Positions 1 to 13,091 of a DNA stretch of 64,000 nucleotides are shown in pieces. The translations under genes were made by a program, and so were the position numbers. Origin of the DNA: Babylonia areolata (lineage: Eukaryota > Mollusca > Gastropoda > Neogastropoda > Buccinidae); the NCBI RefSeq assembly GCF_041734735.1, contig NC_134878.1:40546329-40610328 (forward strand), in the 5' to 3' direction. Within the stretch, counting starts at the first letter, position 1. Each line of letters opens with the position of its first letter. Below the pieces are notes generated by a model that had not been told where the DNA came from, made no database searches, and saw nothing but the letters and a program-made list of their open reading frames with translations.

Positions 1-3000
1 CTTCATCATGCCCAGGAGGGAAGAAAGTGTCTGTGCTGTTGCTTGGGAGGAACGGTGCAAGTGGCTGAGGAGGCCCACCAGAAGGTCCCAGCAATCTGGC
101 ATCAGAGAGACTATCATGGACCGCATGTCGAATCTAATCCCTAAGAAGTCGAAGGACTGACTTGGGGACAGATCGCATTTCTCCTGGTTCGTGAGGAAGC
201 CCAGTTGGGAGCAAAGGTCTAGAAGTCTGGCCGTATGACTCTGGCACAGGGCCTGTGACTGGGCCAGGATAAGCCAGTCGTCCAGGTACACACAGAGACG
301 AATGGATTCCGACCGGACGATGGACACCAATTCCCGCACCACCTTGGTAAACAGGAAAGGGGCAAGGGACAGACCAAATGGGAGGGCCGAGAACTGGAAC
401 ACCTTGTCCCTCCACACGAACCTCAGGTACCGACGGGATGCCGGATGGATGAGGATATGAAAATAAGCATCTTTCAGATCGATAGAGGTAGCCCAATCGC
501 CCTGTTGAATGGTCTCCCGAATCTGTGTCTGTGTGTCCATCTTGATTTGATTTTGGAGAGGAATTGTTGAGGGGGGGCAAGTCCAAGACTGGTCTCCACC
601 CTCCCGAGACCTTTGGAATCACGAACAACCGGCCGTAAAAACTGGGCCCGGGTCCGAGAGTTGAGATATCGCCCCTATGAGGAGTAGGTGCGATATCCCT
701 TTCTCTACCCTATTGCCAAAGTGTTTAACCTCTGGTCGGTGAAGAGGCCAGGCGGGACAGAGGAAGGAGACCCCCGTGTCCTGATTAACCAGGACACTGT
801 TCCACAGCTCATTGGCCCTGTGGAGGAACGCATCGAAGAAGGTATAAGCCGTGGAAACCTCGAGGAGGAGTGGTGGGCCCATTTGTCCCACTCAGCTAAC
901 GTTTTAAAGGATACAGTAGCTGAAGCGGGGAAGGTGGTGCGCTGTGAGACCAAACCTCCTGTCCTGCGTGGAGGGCTCTGCTTCCCTGTGGGCAGGGTGG
1001 TCCTGTGTGTACCAGGACCACACCCCTCCCTTGGAGGAATCTTTAAGGAACTTGCCCGGGGAAAAAGCGCCCGGGGCAGAGAGGGACTCCCTGCCTGGAG
1101 GAGGGGATGGAAGCAGCACCCCCTGACAGTGCAGGCTGGCTTATTAAGCCATTCCTGCGCCATTCCTGGCACTCTGAGTCGCCTTGTGGTTCTGGAGTTA
1201 GTCACATGGCCTAAGGAGGGTCAAGGGTAACAAAGTAGCCTGAGGGACTGATTCGGCATGTGTGACCCTACTGGGGAGGGTCAGTTCGAGCTCGGCAAAG
1301 TCCGAGTTTGGTTCAGGCTGGTCCCTAGGGAGGCACAGGCTCAATCTGTCCCCCTGGGATGGGGGCGAAGAGTGCTCATCCGCTTGTTCGTCCTCATCCA
1401 AAGACAGGGGCTCCCACTCTTGTTCGCAGTCCATCCCTGCTGGGTGCCATCCCAAGTGGATGTACCCACTGGGGTGTCCTGTGAGCTGTGGTCAGCCCAG
1501 CGGGATGAGCTGGGACGATCCCGAGCAGGGACCATGGCCGCAGCTGTTATGTCCTTGACGCCTGAAGTGGGTGGGGAGCGTGTGGACCGTAGGTCCAACC
1601 ATGCTTGGGATGGTGGGTGCCACATCTTCTCAGAGAGGGTGTCCCTGGATGCAAGAGGGACCCACGAGTGCTGTGAGGGGACAAACACCCACTCATCTAC
1701 CTGTAGGACCGAGGGCTGGGTAGTTGGGAACTGCAGGCTCCCCCGGGCCGAGCAGGGCCCCTCGGCAGCCGTCAGTCCTGACATGGAGCCCGTTGTGACC
1801 GTGGAGGTACCTGTGGGTTGACAGAGGACCGATTTGTGGACTGAGTGGCAATACTGGTCGAGGAGCTTGACCTGACCGACAAGAAGTCGATCCCACTTGT
1901 CGGGGCTGTGTGTGTCACCCTGTGAGATGTGCTGGGTTGGGTCCAGTGGGGAACGGACAAGGGGTTGGCCCCTGGTGCTCCCGGCAACCCAGCGTGCACC
2001 ATAGGTGCGCCCCAGTACGGGTAGAATGGGGGGTAACCCACCCGTGGGCACCAGCCATCCTGTGACCCCAACCCCAAGGGTCACTGGCGCCTTGACCTCC
2101 ATGAAGGGAAAAGCCTGGCCAAGTCGGAGGGAGGTCAGGTCTGACTTGGGTGTCAGTCCCGCCGAAGACGAGCGGGCTGACTGCCCGGAACCGCCTGACA
2201 CGCGCAGGCCTCTCCCATCAGGGGAGACCGGCCGGATAGCGGGAAGACCTGCAGAGCAGGTTGCCACGTGACCCGAATCCCTCCCGTGGGGAGACTGGGG
2301 TGGCTGGCCCGGGGTGGGCAAAGTAGAGGTTCCCCCCCCCCTCGCGGAACCAAATTTTTCTCCCCCCCAGAAGGGAGGTGGGGGAGGGGGTCGACAGAGA
2401 AGGGAGGAGGGGGACAGCAATGGGGCCCCTAAGGGCCGTCTCCGAGTGGGGACCCGGGTAACGGCCAGGCGCAGCCTCCCTTGGGAGTTGCGCCTAGCTG
2501 TGAGTCCCCAACCGCCAAGAGAGACTTGCCACTCCCCCCTCTCCCTGACTCGCGCTGGGACACCTCGGGAGGCGACGCTCGTACCCCTTTCCCCCCCAGT
2601 CCCCTTCATGACCGTTTTACTGGTACGAGAGTTGTCTCCGCGATCAGCGTCTAAGACGCATCGCCGCGGTCCGTATCGGGAGGAATCCAGAGCTCCGGGC
2701 CTGGGAGCGGTCCTCTTTCAGAGTCTCAATCCCAGCCTCATGATCCCTGCCTACGTGGGATGGCATACGAGGCACTGGTACCAACGCCTCTCGGCACCCA
2801 GCGAAAATCCGACCCCCAACAGAGAAGGAAAGACAGGATCAACTTTAGAGGTAGAGAAAAACGAACGACCTCGAGGGGGCCAAGTCGAATCCCCGCGAGG
2901 AGTACACAGCAATGTAAGAATACCTATACAGACCACGCCGCATGCAGCAAAGTAAGGCCAATGAATACGCTTAATAGCCCAACACAAGCGTATAAGACGA

Positions 3001-3215
3001 GACAGAGCGTAAACCTGACAAGATGAGCGTGGAGCGCCTTGGCCAAAGACTGATCCAGACGCTTCTAGCTATTAGATAGGCGTTTGATTGGCTAAGAGCG
3101 GACCGGGCAAGACGGCTCGTCTTTTCACTGTTAGCCGAGCGAAATTTGGCCAAGCAGAGCAAACCGATAGGCCTAGTTTGCATCAGTTTGACATGGTATA
3201 CAGTATATGACACCA
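1..3215 (-). mobile_element. DIRS-type retrotransposon, copy A (fossil, cut by window edge)
   Basis: This is the 5' part of a DIRS1-like (tyrosine-recombinase) retrotransposon on the minus strand. It matches the other three copies in the window over the reverse-transcriptase region (about 1-700), the long proline-rich Gag-like region (about 700-2750) and the 5' terminal repeat (about 3040-3215). The terminal repeat is the inverted counterpart of the 3' terminal repeat seen in the other copies. The recombinase end lies outside the window. The copy is broken in several places. Similarity to copies B and C suggests a fairly recent insertion; no age can be computed here. Confidence 0.8.
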
Positions 3216-3239
3216 AACATAATTTTAAACAAATTAAAA

Positions 3240-3480
3240 TAAAAGAAATAACAAATGCTCTTATTGTCGCGACACAGTTGACTATATAGAGCATATCTTC
3301 TATGACTGTCCAGTAGTACAAGATTTTTGGGAACACATCAAAAATATACTCTATCGAAAAATAGATATCAGATTGAAATTATCAGCCATAGATATACTGT
3401 TTGGTGTCCAATTTTCTCCACAGATAAGGGCTTGTATCAACAGATCAATTTCTTTATATTACTTGGGAAAATGTGTATAA
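3240..3480 (+). pseudogene. C-terminal scrap of a LINE ORF2
   Basis: An open stretch from about 3253 reads with a Cys-x2-Cys, then His-x4-Cys pattern followed by a Trp. This is the arrangement of the zinc-binding tail after the reverse transcriptase of many LINEs (the zf-RVT type), and it resembles L1/Tx1-like elements. The frame ends at a stop near 3478. Nothing recognisable is left of the RT itself, because the DIRS copy lies directly upstream. Clade assignment is a guess from a short tail. Confidence 0.45.
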
Positions 3481-3689
3481 ATATCTATTAAAAAAAAACC
3501 CACAAAAAAACAAAAACTGAATCTGAGTTACCTTTTACAATTTATTTCGAGAGGGAAATGAAAGTCAGAAGCTGGTGTGGCAGAGGCCTTGATAAACGTA
3601 ACACATGATGCATTATGAATATATCCACTTAAGTCAAAATAAGTTCAATGCTGCAGTAGCCTCAGTCACTTTCTTTCTTTGCTTTCGAC

Positions 3690-6600
3690 AGCTACGCAGT
3701 CAGGGTCGAAGTCCGAGGGATGCCACAAACTCGGACCTCTGGCGAAGATCGGCTACCGTACCCAGAGCTTGGTGTTTGAGGTCTGCACCCCCAGGCCAGG
3801 ACTGCTGCCGCATCTTCTCATACAGGGGCAGTCTTGGAGAATATGGGATGGGGTCTGGTCAGCCCTGGCCGCAATCACATAGGATGTGGCTGCCACTCCA
3901 ATCCTCGTCAGGTGTGCTCGGAGGCCGCAGTGTCCCATGTGCGAAGGAGGTAGATGGTAGTCCTGCGTGCTCCTCCTCTCAGGCTGATGGGATCCTGCTG
4001 TGCCTGGTAGCCTCCGTTCAGGGTGACCCAGCCTCTTCGAATCTGCGAAGAGGAGAGTTTTTGCTTCTCACACGTGGCAGGAAGAACGGTAGGCTGTGTG
4101 AGCTGGCTTCCTTCCTTAGCAAGATGGTCTGGACGCTCGTTGCCTGGGAGGCCTACATGGGCAGGCACCCAATGGAGGGTCGTTGGGGCTGTTTGGATAA
4201 GGTTGCGAGGGAGGCCTTAAGGGACTGGATCAGTGGACCAGGATCAGGGGAGTCAAGGGCCGGGAGTGTGAACATGGAGTTAGTGAAGATGGAGATGCTG
4301 CCAGGGGCTTTCCACAGGAGGAGGGGGAATTCTGCTGCCGTTTTAATGGCCAGGACTTCAGCTCTGAAATTGGAACAGAGCTTTCCTCCAGGGAGTGCGA
4401 TGCTGCTGTGCTCTCCATCGGCAAATCTGATGTAGACAACACTGCCTCCATTATGTGTGGCTTCCTCCGCTGATCCGTCCGTGTATACATGGGTCCAGGA
4501 GCTGGCTGGGTAGGACTCCTCTATCAGGGCCAGAGTCAGGATCTTGAGAGTAGCTGGTTGCTGGTCTTTGGTGGTGATGCCAGAACTCTGAGGCTGATGG
4601 TAGCCTCTATCTCTTGGTCGAGCCTCCAGTCAGGCAAGGCAAGGTCAGTGGCAAGACTCCCCTTTTTCCGCCAGAACATTGCTGTGCTGTGCTCTGAGTG
4701 CTTTATTCTGGTGGTTGAGGCTCTGACGTTTGAGACGGTTCTTGGTAGGCTGCTCCAGTCTGTGGTGTAGGTGGTGTGAGGGCAGTTTTCTGAGCTTCTC
4801 TCCCTGCATCAGGACTTTCAGGTCGCGTCTTCTCTCCAGGGGCCCGATGTTAGCAGTTTTCTCTATGTCATGGATCGGCGTGGACCTCATGGCTCCAAGT
4901 TTTGAGGCACAGTCCCATTTTGGACTTGTCGACCCGGCTCTTGTTGGTCTTGGAGGCTGTGCCCCACAAGGTTGAGGCGTAACTCCATGGTGGGTCTGAC
5001 CGCTCCATATAGACCCTGGCGAGAAGCCTGCTGTCTGTTCCCAAGTCGTCCAGGCCAGCTTCTTCAGCAGGGCTAGCTTGCGGATGCCTCTCCTCTCCAT
5101 CTCCTCAATCTGGGGCCTCCAGGTCAGGTGAGTGTCCAACTTGACGCCAAGGAATGTTGGTGTTTCCGTCTGGGGCAAGACCTTGTCCCCGGAGCTTCAG
5201 CTTGACTTGTTCATTGCGGTGGAGAGAGAAGAGTGTTGCGTTGGTTTTTGTGGTGTTGAGCTCAAGACCCCAGTCTTCTGTCCATGTAGCAATATTGCTG
5301 ACGACTTCCTGAAGCCATTGGAGGCCGTGCTGGTGTGTTCAGTGGATGTCCATACTGCCAGGTCGTCTGCGTGCAGACTGTTTTGGGGACGTGCTTCATG
5401 ATGTTGTCTCTGATGTTGTTGATATACAACAGAAACAATGCCGGGGAAAGCACTCCTCCCTGAGGGACACCTCACGCAGCTTGACCTTTCTGCTGTGGAA
5501 GCTGTCTAGTTTGACCCTTGCGGTCCTGCCGAAGAGGTAGTGGTGGATCCACATGCACATCTTGCTATGTACGCCAGCTTGGAGAAGTTTCAGGATGAGG
5601 CCCTCCTTCCACACTTTGTCAAACGCTCTCGACAGGTTAAAAACACAGCCAGTGTCTTCTTCTTCTCCTGAAAAGAGTTTTCGATGTCCTGGACAAGGAG
5701 GGCTAGTTGGTTTTCTGTGTTGCGGAATTTTTTGTAGCCGGTCTGGTAGGTGAAAGGATGTTCTGTGTTTCAAGGAGGAAGGTCAGGCGGCGGTGACCAT
5801 CCTTTCCAGCAGCTTGCCAACACAGTTCAGAAGGCTGAAATTTGGGCTGTTAGCTGTGGGGTCCTTCTTGTTCTTTCCCTTCTTTGGGATCGGGATGATC
5901 TCTGCTTCTTCCAGATGGAAGGGACAACTCCTGCTGTCCAGCTGTGATTGAAGATCTGAAGCAGCACTGTTCTGGATGCTGGTCCCAGGTGCTTCAGCAT
6001 GTCGCCAGTGACACCATCAGGCCCCGGAGCTTTTTTGGGCTTCAGCTTGCGAATGCCTTTCTTCAGCTCCTTTATGGGGAAAGGTTCGCTCGTACAGCTG
6101 TCATCTATGCCATGTGGGTCTGATGTCATTAGTTTCGTGGTTTCCTCTCGTACCTGCTTGATGCGCTGTCTGGACACGTGGATCATACTCTCCTCTCAGT
6201 ACAGTTCTGCAAAGGTGTTGGCTGCAGCCTTTTCTGTTTTCAGCTGGTTCTCCTGCTCGATGACGGTCTTGCCTCTGCTGGGTTGTCATCGTTCAGTTTC
6301 TTTGTCAGCTTCCAGAGCCCCTGCATGTCTGTCTCCATGTTCAGGGTGTCTTGTCTTGCCAACTCTTGCGTGTTGCTTGCAGCTTTTCCTTTATGACGCA
6401 GCTTTTGCTCTGTTGTGTGTCTCTACATTCTCGTCAGTGGGGGAGCCTCCATTGTGTCCCTGGCTTCACTGAGGGTCTTGTGCAAGGTGTCGAGCTCAGG
6501 TGTCCAGTAGGACGGTAGTTCCTGTGTTTGCCTTGTGGAATAGCTGCCTGCGCCACGTCTAATACTGCCTTGTTAAAAATCTTGGCGTTTTTTGTTGATG

Positions 6601-7190
6601 TCGTGGTGCGACAGTGTCAGCGCAGAAGTCCTCTTGTCTGCCTCGTGCTTGAACAGGTCCCAGTTTGCCTTCTTGTAATTCCAGCTTGCTGGGAGCCTGG
6701 CCTGTGGTCGCTGCCTCCAAGCTGGGGCGACACCTCCCTTTGGGCAATGCTATGGATGTCGTCTGTAGCAAAGGCCAGGTCAGGAGTGCTGTGGTCCTCC
6801 ATTCTCGTGAGTAGCATGTAGGTGCATCTTCTGGACTGTTGATGAGGATCACTGCTTACTGATTTTCCCAGTTTTCCACATCTTCTCCCTTCTTGTTGAG
6901 ATCTTGGTAGCCCCAGCTGGGTGAGTGGCTGTTAAAGTCTTCTGTGATGATCCAGCTGTGGGAGTCAATGAGGATGGAGTCGAGCTATATTTGGTTTGTA
7001 GGTGAGTAGACATTGAGGACTGTCACTGACGTGCCCGGCAACACCAACTTGACTCCCAGAAAATTCTGTGTCGAGATCAGCTTGACCAGAAACTCCTGGT
7101 CTCTGCTGCCAGGATGTTGTTTCTTACCAGGGTGATGAGCCTCCCTTTGGTCTGTTCTCTCAGTCTTGTCTGAACAACTCGTAACCTCTT
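3690..7190 (-). pseudogene. 5'-truncated I-group/Jockey-superfamily LINE with RNase H
   Basis: A decayed LINE ORF2 on the minus strand, spread over several frames. In protein order I see: the end of an APE endonuclease (GGSDHRP near 6700), the RT start (KKAPGPDGVTGDML near 6020), the RT block FNLSRAFDKVW (near 5630), LSPALFLLYINNI (near 5430), the thumb motif LGVKLDTHLTWRPQIEEM (near 5130), an RNase H start with a TDGS-type motif (near 4460), the RNase H end PAHVGLPGNERPDHLAKE (near 4140), and a final His/Cys tail (3753-3938). RNase H after RT points to the I group (I, Nimb, Ingi, LOA). Multiple frameshifts and stops show it is dead. It differs in sequence from the intact LINE at 21521-27531. 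The 5' part, including most of the endonuclease and any ORF1, is missing. Confidence 0.8.
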
Positions 7191-7603
7191 ATGAAAAAGC
7201 AGTGAGTGTTCTTGATGTCTCTTGGTTGCAACAAAAACCCAGACATTTCAAACACATGTCAAACATTAAAGAACACATAACAGTCCATCGTAACAGTAAC
7301 ATACAGATACATAAAAAGCCACGTCGGTGCACGTGAGCATGTGTGTGCAGGGGAAGGGACAAGGGCAACCGTGTGTGATTGGGCATATATCTCGTGTACT
7401 TGTTTTTTTCTTACTGTGGGTGTGTGTGAGGGGGTGCGGGGATGGAAGGTGCGAATGCGTAAGTGTGTGTGTGTATTTGTAGACGAGTGTGGGGGCGTGT
7501 GTGTGCGCATGTCCATGTGTGTGTTAGCGTATGTGTGTGTGTGGTGTATTTTGTTGTTGTTTTTCGGCAAATGAAGAAAGTCTCGTGTTGAGCACAAAAA
7601 ACT
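7191..7603. repeat. TG-rich low-complexity stretch
   Basis: From about 7330 to 7550 the + strand is dominated by TG and TGTG runs broken by other bases. The open frames across it are simple-sequence translations (Cys-Val or His-Thr rich) and no gene is supported. It lies between the LINE relic and the inverted MITE pair. Confidence 0.7.
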
Positions 7604-10168
7604 AACAAGAGAGGCAAGGCCTTCAAGACTCACTTGTGGTACACTGAAAAAAAAAAAAATCCAAGCTTTTTATGTATTTGGATAATTTCAAAATGTTTTT
7701 GTTTAAAAAGGAAAACAGACCCTTTTAAAATGGCAAATTTAAAGTCCCCCAGGATTAATTCCAGGGGAATTCCCTTTTTTTACAAACGGCCCCCAAAAGG
7801 GTTTGGGAAAAATAAATAAAACTTCCATAGTTTTAAGAAAAAGAAAGCCCCTGTTTGAACAAAAAATTTATAATAATACGCTCTTTTTTTGGGTCGGGAA
7901 TATTCCGATCAAGATGCCAAGTTTAGAGAATAAAAAAAAATTTTATAAATATAACAGTAAATGAAGTTTTGCATAAAATTAGGTTCATTTTATTTATTTT
8001 TTTTTTTTTGTCCCCAAACCCAGAGGAGCAAAAATTTTTTTAAAACAAGATGACTGGAAAAAAAACTAAATTTTAATTTCCAAATTTTTTTATCCCTTTA
8101 ATTTGGGGGTAAAACGCCCAAAGAAATTTGCAAAGAAAAGCCCCTTTTAAAAATTTTAACCAGGGGGACACACAGACACACAGACACCCACACAAACACA
8201 CACACACACACCCAGAAAAACTAAAACACCCGGGTTTAAAAACTTTGACCCACTTTGTTTCCCCAAAAAGTGAGCCCAAAAAAAAAGAAAAAAAAAAGCT
8301 ATAAAGAAAAAACCCCAAAAAAACCCCATTGTGAATTGGTTTGAAAGGGAGCATGAACATTGTGAAAGGGTGTGCCCATTTTTGTGAAAGGGGGGGGTAA
8401 GGGAAAACAGGAACATTGGAAAGGGTGTGTCAATTTGTGCATGGTGTATAATAAAAACGGGAAAAACATTGTCCCAAGGTGTGTAAAATTATTGTCCCTG
8501 GTGTTAATAAAACAGTAAACCATTGTGAAAGGGGTGCCAATACTGTGCCATGGTTTTGTAAGGGAAAACATTGAAAAAAAAATGGCTGGGCTAGAAATGC
8601 CTGCAGCTTTTCGCCGAGATAAAGGGGGGAAAAATGACATGGCAAAACGTTTGGTGTGTCCCGTGCGCACGGGGGCCCTGCGGCATGCTTTGTGTGTGTG
8701 TTTTTATTTTTTTCTTTTTGTCGTGTTTGTGTGTGAAAAAAAAATTTTTCCCTAAAAAACCAAAAAATTGATTCACGTGTTTGATTTAAAATTTTTAAAA
8801 CCAAATATCGCATAACCCCTTTTAAAATCTTTTTATTGTTTTTTCGCGAAATTCAAAAAATTTTCCCCCATCTTTCTAAAATTGAAAATAATGTTTTTAA
8901 AAAACCCAAAATAAATAAAGGTGGGACCCAAGAAAACCCGGGGGGGGGGGGGAAAGAAGTGTCGGGGTTAAAAATTTTGGGCCCGGCCCTGAACGAGTGA
9001 ACATTTAATTTTGCCTGCTGGAAGAAAAAAAACACTTAAAAACCCAACGGAATCGTAAAAATAAAGAAAAAAGGAAATAATATAAAACCACACACAACAA
9101 AAAAACCAAGGTATTTGGATGCCCCGGGTGCAGGAAAAGAAAATGGCTTCTGGTCCCCAAAAAAAGGGGGACTCCCAAGGGGCACACAAAAGGGGAGGAA
9201 ATAAAACAAAAGGAGTCAAAAGCTACACCCTTTTTTGTTTTTCTTTTCAAAAGCAGGTAGTTGTTTGCCAAGATAAAAAATCGGGACCCCCCAAGTCTGC
9301 ACCCGTCAGTCTGGTTAAAATTAAAAGTGTAATCAAACAGATTTTTTTTCATGGCCCAAAAAAACTATCAAAACTTTGACAAAAACACAGTTTTTTTAAA
9401 AAAAAAATTATATTATTCTATTTTTTAAAGTTGAGAATTAAAAAATTGTTGACAAAAAAGGGAAAGAAAATCCCGGGAAAGTGAAAGATACAGAAATCTC
9501 CAAATTTTTGACTCATTTGAAAAAAACAAAAGTGGTCTTTTGTTTTAAAAACCCGGTGTTGGGTTTTTGTCTGCCCTCTGTGGGGTTTTGGTTTTGGTGT
9601 GTGTGTGTTTTGGTTCCGTGGAAAATTTTTAAACATTGACATTTTCTCTGCAAATACTTTTTTCAGTTGACACCAAATTAGGCATAAAAATGGGAAAAAA
9701 ATTCAGTTTTTTCCCAGTCATTTTGGGTTTAAAAAAATTTATTGCTCCTCTGGGATGGGCACAAAAAAAAAAAGAATGGGAAACCTAATTATAAGCAAAA
9801 AATGCAATTTTCCCGGATAAATTTATAAATTTTTTTTATTTCTCTAAACTTGGCACTTTGGGTTGATATTCGACCCAACAACCCCAGCAGTCACATTTTC
9901 ATTTTTTGTTTAAACAGGAACTTCTTTTTTTCTCAGCTTTGGGAATTTTTTTTTATTTTTTCAAAAGTTTTTTTGGGGCAGATAGTAAAGAAGGGAAAAT
10001 TTCTTTTTTAAATTTATGCAGGGACTTAAAATTTTCTTTTAAAAATGATCTTTTCATCTTTAAAAAAAATTCATTTTGAAATTATACCCAATACATAAAA
10101 AGCTTGGGGTTTTTTTTTTTTTTTTAAAATGTATCACAAGTGAGTCTTGAAGGCCTTGCCTCTCTTTT
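7604..10168. mobile_element. Inverted pair of one MITE family (hairpin-like element)
   Basis: The left arm (about 7604-8290) is the reverse complement of the right arm (about 9507-10168), giving imperfect inverted arms of roughly 670 bp around a spacer of about 1.2 kb. The outer tips read GAGGCAAGGCCTTCAAGAC and its complement. Each arm also has its own ends, GACTCACTTGTG at one side and CACAAGTGAGTC at the other, and contains a TG-rich tract and an AAGCTTTTTATGTATT block. It may be two separate insertions in opposite orientation or one composite element. No coding sequence is seen. Stretched homopolymers throughout suggest poor sequence quality. Confidence 0.7.
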
Positions 10169-10585
10169 TTTCAAAACACTTTAGCAGAATACATGTAGGT
10201 GGGTAAAAAAACCTGACGGGCTTCCCAACTGCCCGCACTTTTACTGGGACCCCAAAAACTCTCAGTCTCACGGACTTTTCAGACACCCCCATCTGTTGGG
10301 TGAGTGGTTTCCAATTTGATTTTGTTGCTAATTTATTTTTGTGTAAAAAATGTTGTTTTTTTAAAATTTTTTAAATGAATAATTTGGTAGATTAATGTAA
10401 AATTTCTTTTTCTTTGTGTGCACTTATTAAAGTGTGGAGGTGTTCTGTGCAAGGGTGTGTCAGGCATTAGCGGGGGTTTTGTCTGTGCATGGGTTTTTTT
10501 AACGTCACCCCTGAATTACTATGCTGTGTTTTTCTGTTATATTATTGATATTTATTTTGCTTTTGTTTAAACCCCCACCCCCCAC

Positions 10586-10633
<48 letters not shown>

Positions 10634-12318
10634 AAAAGCTTTCTTCTTTTTTTTTCTTTTTTTTTTTGTGGCGCATTGTCTTTTACAGAAATTCAAAACA
10701 CTTTACACCTGGGAGGAGAATCTCCAACACGGGACAGACATGAGGAGACTGAACCCAGGCCGTATGGCCTGCTAACATTCCACCCACCAGGAGAGCAGAC
10801 CAGGAAAACACAGAGTGAAGGTGTGATTCCCAAACCAAACCCAAAAGGGGCGTCACACAACAATTGAAACGGCAAAATACCCCCAAAATATGTGCAAACG
10901 TGAAAAGTGCCCCTGGCTTTTCATGCTTTCGTTTTCACACATAAAGGGACTACAGAATTAACTTTTAAGCTGCGCAGAAATGTTTAAATAGGGGTTTTTT
11001 TGGGTTTTTTTTTTTTTCAAGTGGGTTTTGAAAGAGTTTTCTTTTTCTTTTTTCCAGTGTTGTGTCTTTTATTTTTTTTTTTTTTTTTTAAAACGTTTGT
11101 TGTGCAGTATATGACTTTTTAACTGTTCATGAGAATCGGGGAACTTTACTGTGTGAAAATTTATCTTATTTTTCTGTGCAAATTAGCTGGGGTATACTGT
11201 GGTGGTACGTATACCTATTTTCAAATTTATCGTTTTCATATTCTGACATAAATCAAAAATATCAAAAATATATTTCAAGTAATGAAAAAAACTGTTTTAA
11301 AATCTTAAAAGAAGGTAGTAAATTTTTGGGGATATATATTTTGTTGTCTTTGTCTCTGTGGAAATGTGTTAATTTTTCAAATATGACCAAAATCCCCCTC
11401 GCAGAAAAACTACATGAACTATTAAAACGATTTTAGTTCCATGGGTTTAAGTCTACACTTCCAACGCAGATATATATACCCCGGTTTGGGGGGAACGCAT
11501 CATCAACTGTCCAACACTATTTACATAGTATACTTCATTGCCAATGGTGATGCTTTGATTAGTGTTCGAAGCATTAGGTCAGTAAGTTTTGATCAATTTG
11601 ATGCGCTTTGTTTTATTTTTTTTGTTGTTTTTTTGTTTGTTTTTTCTTTTCTTTTTTTTTTCTTTTGTGAAGCGAAACGTTTTAAGCATATCAAACATGA
11701 TGCAAGGATGTGGGACAGAAAAAGTGGCTAAATTTTTGTTTGAAAAAGTAATAGAAAAAAAAAGTAAAAATTGTTGTTGACAAATGAGTGATTTGGTTTC
11801 CGGTGAGAACATCACAAGGGCATCAAAAGGGAAAGGGGGATAAGGAAAAAACAACTTTTAGCTTGAAACCCTTAAATTTTGGGGTCGAGATAAAGTTTTG
11901 CGAAAAAATTTTTTCAGTGAGCATTTGTGTGCTACGTGGAAGTGTTTGTGGGCTTTGGGGGGAGAGGGGGTGGCGTGGGTGTTGTGTTTATCACAAAATG
12001 CATGGAGGAAAAAAACCCTAATGCCTTGGTTGTTGTGTCAAACTTTGCTAAATTTTAGCAACCCTTTCTTAATAAAAAAAAACAAAATTTAATTTTTTTC
12101 TATTTTTTTTTTAAATTTTTGTAAAAAAGTTATCTTCCCCCAATTGGGAGTTTTCACCAATCAACACTGAAAATTTGAAATGGAATTTTATTTCCCTTTA
12201 TTTTCCTTAAAAAAAAAAAGATTCACTTTGCATCCTTTTTAGGGTTTAAATTTTTTTTTTTGTAAAAAATTTTTTGGCGGGTTTTTTTTTTTTTTAATTT
12301 TAAAAAAAAAAAAGTATT
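10169..12318. other. AT-rich stretch with no supported gene
   Basis: Long T and A runs (for example 10590-10625), C runs near 10575, and scattered short frames that look like by-products of homopolymers. A moderately complex segment at about 10675-10870 has balanced composition and could be a repeat fragment or degraded coding sequence, but I do not recognise it. Confidence 0.6.
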
Positions 12319-12913
12319 TTGACTCATTGTGTAAACAAAGGAGTCTATGTTTTAACCGGTGTTCGTTTCTGGGTGTGTGTGTGTGTGGGGGTTTTGTGTG
12401 TGGGGTGTGGTAAACTTTAAAAATTGACATTTTTCTGCAAATACTTTGCAGTTGACACCAAATTAGCATAAAAATAGAAAAAATTCAGTTCTTCCCGTCA
12501 TCTTGTTTAAAACAATATTGCCCCTCGGGGATGGGCAAAAAAAATAAAGATGAAGCCTAATTATATGTAAACTACTTTTTACTGTTATATTTAAAATTTT
12601 TGTATTCTCTAAACTTGGCATTTTGATCTGATATTCTGCCCCAACAACAACAGCAGTCATTATTATCATTTTCTGTTCAAACAGGAACTTCTTTTGCTCA
12701 GCTGGAAGTTTTATTTATTTTGCAAATGTTTTGGTGCAGATAGTAAAAAAGGGAAATTACTCTGTAATTAATGCTAGGGGACTTAATTTACTTTAAACTG
12801 ATCTTTCTCATCTTAAACGTTAAAATTTTTAAATTATACTCAATACATAAAAAAGCTTGGATTTTTTTTAAAGTGTATCACAAGTGAGTCTTGAAGGCCT
12901 TGCCTCTCTTGTT
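12319..12913 (+). mobile_element. Single MITE of the same family as 7604-10168
   Basis: It follows the right arm at 9507-10168 nearly block for block: GACTCA start, AACCGGTGTTCG, TG tract, AGTTGACACCAAATTAG, TCTAAACTTGGCA, CAAACAGGAACTTC, AAGCTTGGA, then CACAAGTGAGTCTTGAAGG and the GCCTTGCCTCTC tail. It is about 600 bp with no coding capacity. This copy has fewer stretched homopolymers than the arm at 9507-10168 and gives a better view of the family. Confidence 0.75.
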
Positions 12914-13091
12914 GTTTTTGTTTTGGAGGTTGGTGATTTTTTGCAAAATCACAAATAGTTCTGGAAGTGAAAGTTTAACCACAATTGCAGATTGATCATG
13001 GACAGTTGAGACTAAAGTGATTGATTAAATGTCTAAAATTATAACAACTGGTCCCCGTTGTAAAATGCATGGCTGAATGCGAGCAAGAATA

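Noticed and set aside
7259-7633. His/Thr-rich frames as secreted or metal-binding peptides
   Set aside because: They are translations of TG/CA repeats and shift frame freely.
10675-10870. A possible + strand exon after TTTTACAG
   Set aside because: The frame has no clear donor, sits in a poor-quality zone, and the peptide is not recognised.
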